Below the pieces are notes generated by a model. The model was not told the DNA's origin. It saw only the letters and a list, made by a program, of their open reading frames with translations, and made no database searches. The position numbers were made by a program, and so were the translations under genes. From the IMG/VR virus record IMGVR_UViG_3300025684_000617, positions 1-31,387 of that record: DNA of 31,387 nt. One strand, written 5' to 3'. Below, in pieces: positions 3,545 through 9,056 of this stretch (within the stretch, counting starts at the first letter, position 1; each line of letters begins with the position of its first letter). The DNA comes from a virus.

Positions 3545-3670
3545 CTAGTTAATCACCAATGCCGTTATCACTATTCCTATTAAGAGTAGTATAACCGACA
3601 AAATTGCTACATTCTCAGAGTCTTTAATTTGACTCAATCTCTTACCTTGGTTATCGTTCATCATTATCAT
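3545..3670 (-). CDS. 41-aa single-pass membrane peptide
   Basis: A short open frame between tRNA-Arg(TCT) and tRNA-Met, starting ATG at 3670 (in-frame ATGs also at 3664 and 3661) and ending TAG. Residues 1-20 are polar (NDNQGKRLSQIKDSENVA) and residues 22-41 are strongly hydrophobic (ILSVILLLIGIVITALVIN), giving one predicted transmembrane helix at the C end. No Shine-Dalgarno sequence is seen, as for other genes here. It would be made from the tRNA transcript that starts at about 4312. It could be a small membrane-acting phage peptide. The hydrophobic pattern argues for a real gene, but the size leaves doubt. Confidence 0.5.
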   Translation of the reverse strand: MIMMNDNQGKRLSQIKDSENVAILSVILLLIGIVITALVIN

Positions 3671-3677
3671 AATTTAG

Positions 3678-3751
3678 TGATCGCGACAGGATTCGAACCT
3701 GTGACCGTCTGCTTAGAAGGCAGATGCTCTATCCAGCTGAGCTACGCGACC
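3678..3751 (-). tRNA. tRNA-Arg (anticodon TCT)
   Basis: Acceptor GGTCGCG pairs with CGCGATC, the anticodon arm is TCTGC-CTTCTAA-GCAGA, and discriminator A is followed by CTAAA. It reads AGA/AGG codons, which are common in this A/T-rich genome. Confidence 0.95.
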
Positions 3752-3798
3752 ATTCTTTTAACAGTCTTTATATGAATAAAGAACTGTTTGTTTCTTAG

Positions 3799-3883
3799 TA
3801 GTCGGGGCGGGAATCGAACCCGCAAGGACATAATGTCCACTGGAGTTTAAGTCCAGCGTGTTTACCTATTTCACCACCCGACC
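3799..3883 (-). tRNA. tRNA-Leu (anticodon TAA)
   Basis: Class II with anticodon arm CTGGA-CTTAAAC-TCCAG, variable arm GGACA-TTA-TGTCC, acceptor GGTCGGG with CCCGACT (G1-T72), and discriminator A followed by CTAA. Its presence means the permuted Leu gene is not needed simply to supply this anticodon. Confidence 0.95.
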
Positions 3884-3887
3884 GGGT

Positions 3888-4131
3888 GCCTAGATTTCGT
3901 TCTAGGCCGACGTGATCTCTTTAGGTCCTTGACTCTAAAGGATCAGCAGCTACTAGGCTGCTAATGCAAATTCTCCATCTGCGTCGACCAATCATCTCCT
4001 CTTACCGCTAATACTGCTGTCAAAAGCCGGTCACCCCCATATCTGTGAATATGTTAAAGAACTTAGTGGAGGTGGCGGGATTCGAACCCGCGTCCAACAA
4101 TCTGCCAATAAGTATCATCGACAATTAGTTT
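3888..4131 (-). ncRNA. ssrA: circularly permuted transfer-messenger RNA (tmRNA)
   Basis: The tRNA-like 3' part is encoded first (about 4131 to 4067): GGACGCGGG-TTCGAAT-CCCGC, acceptor CACCTCC and discriminator A. After a 28-nt linker (4066 to 4039) comes the 5' part from 4038: acceptor GGGGGTG and the tmRNA signature GGCTTTTGACAG. The acceptor strands pair over seven positions (one G-T), and CAGCAGT in the 5' part pairs with ATTGTTG just before the 3' T arm, as expected for helix P2. A tag frame follows (3982-3953), reading ADGEFALAA and two TAG stops. Hairpins CTTTAG/CTAAAG and GCCTAGA-ACGAAA-TCTAGGC close the coding piece. tmRNA rescues stalled ribosomes and tags the nascent peptide for proteolysis. 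Permuted, two-piece tmRNAs are known from alphaproteobacteria, some cyanobacteria and others. Only one possible pseudoknot region before the tag is visible, so the RNA is compact. CCA is not encoded. Piece ends are estimates. Confidence 0.88.
3953..3982 (-). other. tmRNA proteolysis-tag reading frame
   Basis: The resume codon GCA (3982) is followed by codons for DGEFALAA and TAG TAG. With the alanine from charged tmRNA the tag would be AADGEFALAA, comparable to the E. coli tag AANDENYALAA. The ALAA end is the classic ClpXP/ClpAP recognition signal. The bases before the resume codon (GGTCGAC) resemble the usual upstream context. Confidence 0.88.
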
Positions 4132-4132
4132 G

Positions 4133-4206
4133 CTCCCCCACCTGGATTCGAACCAGGGACCTACTGATTAACAGTCAGCCGCTCTAACCAACTGAGCTAT
4201 GGAGGA
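4133..4206 (-). tRNA. tRNA-Asn (anticodon GTT)
   Basis: Acceptor TCCTCCA pairs with TGGGGGA, the discriminator is G (expected for Asn), the anticodon arm is GCTGA-CTGTTAA-TCAGT, and the T arm is CCTGG-TTCGAAT-CCAGG. The tmRNA acceptor piece follows almost directly. Confidence 0.94.
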
Positions 4207-4212
4207 ATATTG

Positions 4213-4284
4213 TAGTCCGTACGGGAATCGAACCCGTGTCTTCACCGTGAAAGGGTGATGTCCTGACCCCTAGACGAACGGACC
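4213..4284 (-). tRNA. tRNA-Glu (anticodon TTC)
   Basis: Acceptor GGTCCGT pairs with ACGGACT (G1-T72), the anticodon arm is TCACC-CTTTCAC-GGTGA, the T loop is TTCGATT, and the discriminator is A. It is the first gene of the cluster, about 28 bases after the predicted start at 4312. Confidence 0.95.
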
Positions 4285-4310
4285 ATTATGTAAAAGAACG
4301 TTTTGTTTAA

Positions 4311-4361
4311 TTGCAGTGCAAATATAAACAAAAAATCTGACACCTGAAAACTTTTTTTGAC
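4311..4361 (-). promoter_or_regulatory. early-type promoter, copy 2
   Basis: On the minus strand, AAAAAAAGTTTTCAG, GTGTCAGATTTTTTGTT and the -7 box TATATTTG (4326-4319), then CACTGCAA. It heads the whole RNA cluster, with tRNA-Glu first. Confidence 0.8.
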
Positions 4362-4369
4362 TTTTTTGC

Positions 4370-4405
4370 AAAAAAAAAGAGGGCCTCAATTTCTTGAAGC
4401 CCTCT
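4370..4405 (-). terminator. rho-independent terminator downstream of the sigma gene
   Basis: Stem AGAGGGCTTCA pairs with TGAGGCCCTCT and is followed by nine T residues on the minus strand. It separates the sigma-factor unit from the tRNA promoter at 4311-4361. Confidence 0.88.
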
Positions 4406-4430
4406 AGTTAGTTTAGTGTCTTATCTGAGT

Positions 4431-4505
4431 TTATCGAATAAGAGGGCTTCGGAGACCAGGTTCTAGTCTTCTTAAATTAAGCTCTATGTTATTCAATAAT
4501 CTCAT
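4431..4505 (-). CDS. possible 24-aa basic peptide
   Basis: ATG at 4505 opens a 24-codon frame (MRLLNNIELNLRRLEPGLRS and four more residues) ending TAA, placed between a late-type promoter motif (4533-4522) and the terminator at 4405-4370. The unit is short and could equally be a small noncoding RNA; the peptide has no recognisable relative. The promoter-terminator bracketing is the main reason to list it. Confidence 0.25.
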   Translation of the reverse strand: MRLLNNIELNLRRLEPGLRSPLIR

Positions 4506-4521
4506 TTTCTTCTCTTTTGTG

Positions 4522-4533
4522 ATAGTATATATC
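4522..4533 (-). promoter_or_regulatory. late-type promoter motif
   Basis: GATATATACTAT on the minus strand, 17 bases before the small frame at 4505 and downstream of the sigma gene. Confidence 0.4.
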
Positions 4534-4567
4534 GTTAACTTTTTAAAAGTTTCAATTTTTTGTAACT

Positions 4568-5185
4568 TTATTCATCCATTGCTCTTTGGATTAGAACTTT
4601 ACCGCGACGAACTCTGTTCTTTACAGTCTGTAGAGATACTTCATATTTCTCTGCAATATCTTCATACTTCATATTATGGAATAGACGATCTTGCATGATC
4701 TCACGGTACATTGGCTTAAGACTGTTAATACACGCAATTGCACTGTCGTAACGTTCTTGTAAATATGCATCTTCTTCGTAGAAGTCTGCTTCAGTCATGC
4801 GCTCTTCTGAGTCTAAGAGTAAGTTGTCGGCCATGTTAGTTGTATGGTTGCCTTCAGTTACTTCGATTCCGTAGTCTCGCATTGCATCTAGACTGTATTT
4901 ACGATTACGTTTACGAATATGACTTAGACATTCGTTGAATGCAATCTTGTAAAGCCATGTAGTTACCTGATACTCTGGTTTGTACTGATCTATCTTAGTC
5001 CAAAGCTTGGTCAGTGTGTTAGCTAAAACATCATCAGTTGCTTCTGAGTCTTTGATAATGTTGAAGATATAAGACTTAAGTCCTGGCTTTACTTTCTTGT
5101 AAAGTAGGTTATAGTCTTTTTCACTGCGTGAAGAATAAAAGTTTTCTGCTAATTCTCTGTAGCTCAAATCGGATGTCTTTGTCAT
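4568..5185 (-). CDS. ECF-like RNA polymerase sigma factor
   Basis: A sigma-70 family protein of about 205 residues with the two domains of extracytoplasmic-function sigmas. The sigma-2 part (residues ~20-100) includes LKSYIFNIIKDSEATDDVLA and TTWLYKIAFNECLSHIRKRN. The sigma-4 part (last ~60 residues) has a helix-turn-helix MKYEDIAEKYEVSLQTVKNR. It would direct host RNA polymerase to phage promoters. The start is set at ATG 5185: an in-frame TTG at 5221 lies inside the -7 box of the early-type promoter, so it cannot be in the transcript. The gene stands alone between that promoter and a terminator. By analogy with T4 gp55 it may serve late transcription, and a late-type motif precedes the structural genes. 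That link is inference. Confidence 0.88.
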   Translation of the reverse strand: MTKTSDLSYRELAENFYSSRSEKDYNLLYKKVKPGLKSYIFNIIKDSEATDDVLANTLTKLWTKIDQYKPEYQVTTWLYKIAFNECLSHIRKRNRKYSLDAMRDYGIEVTEGNHTTNMADNLLLDSEERMTEADFYEEDAYLQERYDSAIACINSLKPMYREIMQDRLFHNMKYEDIAEKYEVSLQTVKNRVRRGKVLIQRAMDE

Positions 5186-5212
5186 GTAGTTCTTTTTAGT
5201 TGTTGAATAGTT

Positions 5213-5260
5213 ACAGTACAAATATAATAAAAATATCTGACACTAAAAAACTTTTTTGCA
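5213..5260 (-). promoter_or_regulatory. early-type promoter, copy 3 (sigma gene)
   Basis: On the minus strand, TGCAAAAAAGTTTTTTAG, GTGTCAGATATTTTTAT and the -7 box TATATTTG (5226-5219), then TACTGTAAC. The transcript would start about 27 bases before the sigma start codon. Confidence 0.8.
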
Positions 5261-5278
5261 ATTATTTTGCAAAAAATA

Positions 5279-5794
5279 TTAAATATCTTGAAAGATCTGT
5301 AGAGTCTTCTCTAGATCCTGTGGCTTATAGCCCCATAGATCTGTTGAAACATTAATACGCTTCTTCTTTGGGTCACTCTTAAACTGCTTCTGTGGGTGTC
5401 CTATGATTGAGTAGTAACCTTTCTGCTTACCAGGCCATGCTTCCATAGGCCAGTAGCTTAGATTAGCTTTCATCAATTCAAGAGGCATAATCCGGTTAAT
5501 GACCTTAACACCATCTCTCAATAAACCCTTTCTAGCCAAAACAACTACAGCATCATCATATTCTGCTGGCATTAACCAGATATTACCGTTAAGTCTTTCT
5601 AGAGCCTCTTGTGCTGTCTTTGGATCCCATGCAAAGTTACCTAGATGATAGACAATATCGCCTGGAGATACAACATTATTCCACTCTCTGATTAGAAAGT
5701 CGTTCATCTCATCTATATTCTCGAAAGGTCTCTTGTAAGTTTTAATCGCTGCTGGGCGCCCTAGTTGCATATTCGAAGTTACGAATCTCTTCAT
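5279..5794 (-). CDS. metallophosphoesterase-like protein with lost metal ligands
   Basis: The 171-residue protein follows the layout of phage calcineurin-type phosphoesterases from end to end: TYKRPFENIDEMNDFLIREW, then GDIVYHLGNFAW, the LERLNGNIWL segment, a GH motif, and a closing VSTDLWGYKPQDL. The usual metal-binding residues are replaced at every site I can align: DxH becomes NMQ (TSNMQLGRP), GDFAF becomes GNFAW, GNHD becomes PAEYD, and GHSH becomes GHPQ. The fold is probably kept while phosphoesterase activity is probably lost. It is the last gene of the operon from 8952, overlapping its upstream neighbour by one base. It might bind a nucleotide or protein, or inhibit a host enzyme; no function is proven. 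Confidence 0.75.
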   Translation of the reverse strand: MKRFVTSNMQLGRPAAIKTYKRPFENIDEMNDFLIREWNNVVSPGDIVYHLGNFAWDPKTAQEALERLNGNIWLMPAEYDDAVVVLARKGLLRDGVKVINRIMPLELMKANLSYWPMEAWPGKQKGYYSIIGHPQKQFKSDPKKKRINVSTDLWGYKPQDLEKTLQIFQDI

Positions 5795-6330
5795 TAAGCT
5801 ACAATAAATTTAATGTTATATCTGTTCCAAAGTTCTTCAATAAACTCAGCCTCGTTAACACTGTCAACTGAGTTCTGAATTCTCTTTTCTGCAGTTGTGT
5901 CAATAAAGAGAAAGATTACAAAGTCAAAATGTGTTGCATAGATCATAGATTGACCAATACCGCCACGTAGTTCTGAACCTTTGCCACCGCGTTTAAATTC
6001 GATTGCTATACGAAGCCCATTCATCTCGAGAACCATATCTGGTCTGTTCTGAGTACCCATGAAAAGAATATTGTTGACAGTTGTCTTAACATTGCCTTCC
6101 CATTTTAAAGCTTCTTTTACACGCTCTTTTGCTATAGTCTTATCTAGATCTTTTGTCTCAACAAGGTGTGCTGTTAAGTTATCTACTAAGTGTGGATATA
6201 TGAACTGTTTAATTTTATCCTCACTCTGTTTACGATAGTCAATTGTCTCGTAAATGTCATCGTGAGTAAGAACTTCCTGGATTAAATCCAGGAAGTCCAA
6301 TCTTTTTCTGCTCTTACTCGCTATCTTCAT
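5794..6330 (-). CDS. PD-(D/E)XK nuclease-like protein
   Basis: 178 residues. Around residues 95-115 the sequence NRPDMVLEMNGLRIAIEFKR shows the core of the PD-(D/E)XK fold: PD, ten residues, then ExK. A following GGIGQSMIYA segment fits the helix after the core, and a strand FVIFLFIDT follows. The N-terminal 90 residues are helical and charged. Such proteins cleave or bind DNA or RNA; the substrate is not evident. It overlaps the genes on both sides by one base each, so it is translationally linked to them. Confidence 0.6.
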   Translation of the reverse strand: MKIASKSRKRLDFLDLIQEVLTHDDIYETIDYRKQSEDKIKQFIYPHLVDNLTAHLVETKDLDKTIAKERVKEALKWEGNVKTTVNNILFMGTQNRPDMVLEMNGLRIAIEFKRGGKGSELRGGIGQSMIYATHFDFVIFLFIDTTAEKRIQNSVDSVNEAEFIEELWNRYNIKFIVA

Positions 6331-6851
6331 TACGCTTGGTTTTCTAGAGTCGTTCTTTCTAACTCTGGTTCTACCTCTTCAGCGTTTTCAAGCGAATTGA
6401 TCTCTCTTTCAGTTGCATCTAATTCTGCATGCATATCAGAGATCTGCTTGTTCATCTCACCAAGTACTGACATTGCGTTTGTTACTGTCTCGCCAACATT
6501 AGTTAACATTGTAATAAAACGACGTGCTGATTCAACACCAACTCCTTCTACGTTTAGAAGAGCTTGGTAAAGACCATTTAGCTCATGAGCTTTTAGTTTG
6601 ATTACAGTAGCATCATCTTCAGAGTTGTTTAACTCTTTGCTCTGTTTTTTCAACTGATCATAAAGAGCTACGATAACTGCAGCGTTTTGAGTCTTCCATG
6701 TAAAGCCCTTGTTTAAGTGCTCCATGATTGTTTTAATCTGCTTGCGATCGTCTAGTTCTATTTCAAATAGCTTTTCGGCAGATTCAATTTGTAATTGGTC
6801 TAGTTTTTCAACTAGCTCTGTTCTTTTTGTCTTGAGTGTTTCTAATGACAT
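6330..6851 (-). CDS. coiled-coil protein of unknown function
   Basis: 173 residues, almost entirely charged helix with heptad-like spacing at both ends (KTKRTELVEKLDQLQIESAE; AELDATEREINSLENAEEVE) and a more hydrophobic middle (NVEGVGVESARRFITMLTNV). I do not recognise the family. A variant of the late-type motif (GAATATATAAAA, 6888-6877) precedes it, so this and the two downstream genes might also be transcribed separately. Confidence 0.75.
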   Translation of the reverse strand: MSLETLKTKRTELVEKLDQLQIESAEKLFEIELDDRKQIKTIMEHLNKGFTWKTQNAAVIVALYDQLKKQSKELNNSEDDATVIKLKAHELNGLYQALLNVEGVGVESARRFITMLTNVGETVTNAMSVLGEMNKQISDMHAELDATEREINSLENAEEVEPELERTTLENQA

Positions 6852-6888
6852 ATTTATTAAAATTTAAGATTCTTGATTTTATATATTC

Positions 6889-7362
6889 TTAAAAATCTGG
6901 GTTAGTAATTCTGATTTCAAAATCTTTAAAGTCCTTAAACTGAGCTTCGTCAGCTTCAAGTCTGCGTGCAATTGAGTCGTTGACATCATCTCTTAGATTA
7001 AGTCTTTCAACTCTAGTCTTGCGATCCATGTCTAGATAAATGACCATACACTGCTTACGGTATTGTGTTGGTAAAATGTCAAGGCCATCCTTGCTCATAA
7101 TCATAACGTCTGTCTCTGCAAAGTCCTCTTTAGTCTGACCGTAGTACCAGCCGTTGAAGTACATGTATTCTACAAACTGATCCTCTTCAATCATCTGTTT
7201 GAAATCGTCTTCATCTGTAAAATGGTAGTCAACACCGTCTACTTCGTTTTGTCTTGGTGGTCTAGTAGTATGGCTTACACCAACTTTAAAGTCACAGAGT
7301 TTAAGTCTATTCTTAAGATAGTCTTTGCCAGATGCTGCCTTACCTACAAGTACTAATTTCAT
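6889..7362 (-). CDS. guanylate-kinase-like nucleotide kinase
   Basis: 157 residues with the guanylate kinase pattern: P-loop VGKAASGKD at residues 6-14, then the substrate motif SHTTRPPRQNEVDGVDYHF, EYMYFNGWYYGQTKE, and a lid with REVERL-like KTRVERLNLRDD. It would phosphorylate GMP/dGMP or another nucleoside monophosphate, supporting phage nucleotide supply. Cellular enzymes have about 200 residues, so this one is short, mainly at the C end. It is a different family from the T4 gene 1 dNMP kinase. It lies between the glycosylase and the coiled-coil gene in the early-type operon. Confidence 0.82.
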   Translation of the reverse strand: MKLVLVGKAASGKDYLKNRLKLCDFKVGVSHTTRPPRQNEVDGVDYHFTDEDDFKQMIEEDQFVEYMYFNGWYYGQTKEDFAETDVMIMSKDGLDILPTQYRKQCMVIYLDMDRKTRVERLNLRDDVNDSIARRLEADEAQFKDFKDFEIRITNPDF

Positions 7363-7391
7363 ATCTTTTATACGTTTAAGTTTAAAATTGT

Positions 7392-8240
7392 TTACGTTCT
7401 TTCATAAGCTTTTGGGTTCGGTAGACCAGAATAATAATCCCACTCTGAATCCAGGTCTAATACGTCCCATTTAGGATCGTACCAGAACCTTCTGCCAGTA
7501 GAGTCTATACGCTCGTTCATCTCTTTGTTTCCATAACAGAGCATAAATTTACCAGCTTGACTCTCTTTACCAAATGGATTCTGCCAGTCTTTAATACTAC
7601 CACCGCCGCGTTGATATGCCAGCATCGGGATGTCTCGACAGAGTTCTAAGATGATCGGGTATTTTGCGATCTGTTCTCCGGCTGGTAAGAATGGATTTAC
7701 GTCTTCTGCGCGGTAAATAATCTCAGCTCTTAAGTAGTTGCCGATGCCGTTGAAGTACTTCTGGTCCATTAGGACTTCGAAGAGCTGCTTTTTGAATTTA
7801 GCCTTGGTAAGATTAGTCATCACGTTCAAGAAGAACTCTTTATAATCTGCCGTTGGATCCGGGCCTCGCTTGTCCGACCAGCCCTCACCAGCCTTCCAGT
7901 TACCAAAGCGACGCACATCCACAAAGGACAACACAGAGCCATCTGTGGCGCCGAAATTCAAGTGTGCATGTTTATCTTCCTTACCGATTTGAGTTAACCT
8001 GAAGTGCCCTGACATGCCCATACCCATCCGTATCGGATAGACCTTATCTGAATTAAGATCCTTGAGCTCAAGTAAGAGCTCTTTGCCTCGGCTCTGGGCC
8101 TCAATCTTAAAGGTATCAAAAGGTGCAGAGACTTCTGCACCCTTGTGTACTGGATTCTTTCCTATCTTCGTGAATGTCTTACTGCTTGTTGCTGCATTCA
8201 CATAGTCTGCTGTAAGTTTAAGTTCTGCTAGCTCAGGCAT
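7392..8240 (-). CDS. Fpg/Nei family DNA glycosylase, zincless finger
   Basis: 282 residues starting MPELAEL, which gives the N-terminal proline nucleophile after Met removal and the catalytic glutamate. A lysine (RGKELLLEL), the strand motif DVRRFGNW and the helix-two-turn-helix FNGIGNYLRAEIIY are all typical. The C-terminal hairpin keeps the key arginine (STGRRFWYDP), but only one cysteine remains where four normally bind zinc, so this is a zincless-finger type, as in NEIL1. The expected role is removal of oxidised bases with lyase cleavage, protecting or repairing phage DNA. It overlaps the upstream gene by 13 bases. Confidence 0.85.
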   Translation of the reverse strand: MPELAELKLTADYVNAATSSKTFTKIGKNPVHKGAEVSAPFDTFKIEAQSRGKELLLELKDLNSDKVYPIRMGMGMSGHFRLTQIGKEDKHAHLNFGATDGSVLSFVDVRRFGNWKAGEGWSDKRGPDPTADYKEFFLNVMTNLTKAKFKKQLFEVLMDQKYFNGIGNYLRAEIIYRAEDVNPFLPAGEQIAKYPIILELCRDIPMLAYQRGGGSIKDWQNPFGKESQAGKFMLCYGNKEMNERIDSTGRRFWYDPKWDVLDLDSEWDYYSGLPNPKAYERT

Positions 8241-8566
8241 AAGTTCTTATTTACCATGTTCTCAATCAAGTCTTCAAAGTCACCAGAGTAGCCTTTAGCA
8301 CCGACGTGCCAGCGATCATACTCATTCAACGTATAGTCTTGGTCATAGGTCTTCCAGTCATAAATAGTGTAGACTTTACCGTCTAACTTAAGAACCCATT
8401 CATATTGAATCTTACCATCACCAGAGTCTTCTGGTTTAAAAGTTGGCTCTCCTAAGACTTTATAGAGGTCTGTAAATTTAATGCCAGTCTTTAGATAGCC
8501 TTTAAGTGAAGTACCGGTAGCTTCGTACCGGGCTTCTTCTGCTGTTAGTTTAATTAATGCTTCCAT
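8228..8566 (-). CDS. hypothetical protein, 112 aa
   Basis: An acidic, aromatic-rich small protein (IQYEWVLKLDGKVYTIYDWK; LNEYDRWHVGAKGYSGDFED). The central segment reads like a short beta sheet. I do not recognise a family with certainty; similar small proteins are common in phage early regions. It is second in the operon, with start and stop overlapping its neighbours. Confidence 0.7.
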   Translation of the reverse strand: MEALIKLTAEEARYEATGTSLKGYLKTGIKFTDLYKVLGEPTFKPEDSGDGKIQYEWVLKLDGKVYTIYDWKTYDQDYTLNEYDRWHVGAKGYSGDFEDLIENMVNKNLCLS

Positions 8567-8952
8567 TATGCGTACGTATTTATAAGGTTAACAGGCAATT
8601 TGTAAGTCTTACCGTCTGAGCACTTGGCCAAGACTGGGTACTTTTTGCTGCGTGGCTTCAAACCAACGATGGTATAAGTGTTACCATTGCGCTCAAACTC
8701 TTGGCCCAAGTCCATGTTAATGCCCAAGATTGTTTTATAACGATTGAAGTCTGTAGCTTCTTTAGACATTGTGATGCCACCATCACCTACTGTAGCAACT
8801 TGTACCTTTGTGGTAAAGTTATCTCCAGTAAAGCGAGTGTTACCCAACTTAACCTCTACGCCATACTTGTTGGCAATTGATTTAAGAGCTGCTTCGATTT
8901 CGAAGTTGATTTGACGAATGTTTTGGCGATTGAATGATGTTACTTTTGTCAT
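8566..8952 (-). CDS. hypothetical phage protein, 128 aa
   Basis: Residues 1-35 form a charged helix (RQNIRQINFEIEAALKSIAN). The rest is strand-rich and ends with a small barrel-like segment (NGNTYTIVGLKPRSKKYPVL and KCSDGKTYKLPVNLI). Proteins of this type occur in many phages, but no role is established to my knowledge. It is the first gene of the operon, with its ATG at 8952 about 30 bases after the predicted transcript start. Confidence 0.72.
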   Translation of the reverse strand: MTKVTSFNRQNIRQINFEIEAALKSIANKYGVEVKLGNTRFTGDNFTTKVQVATVGDGGITMSKEATDFNRYKTILGINMDLGQEFERNGNTYTIVGLKPRSKKYPVLAKCSDGKTYKLPVNLINTYA

Positions 8953-8980
8953 TTTGTTTTTATTTACGTTTAACTTTTAA

Positions 8981-9030
8981 TTACAGTATAAATATAAACA
9001 AAAAGATTGACACCTGAAAACTTTTTTGCA
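8981..9030 (-). promoter_or_regulatory. early-type promoter, copy 4 (8952-5279 operon)
   Basis: On the minus strand, TGCAAAAAAGTTTTCAG, GTGTCAATCTTTTTGTT and the -7 box TATATTTA (8996-8989), then TACTGTAA. The last base of the -7 box is A instead of G. Confidence 0.78.
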
Positions 9031-9056
9031 ACTTTTTTGCAAAAAGTTATTAACAA

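Noticed and set aside
5186-5221. TTG at 5221 as the sigma factor start
   Set aside because: It lies within the -7 box of the promoter and would not be transcribed; ATG 5185 lies downstream of the predicted start.
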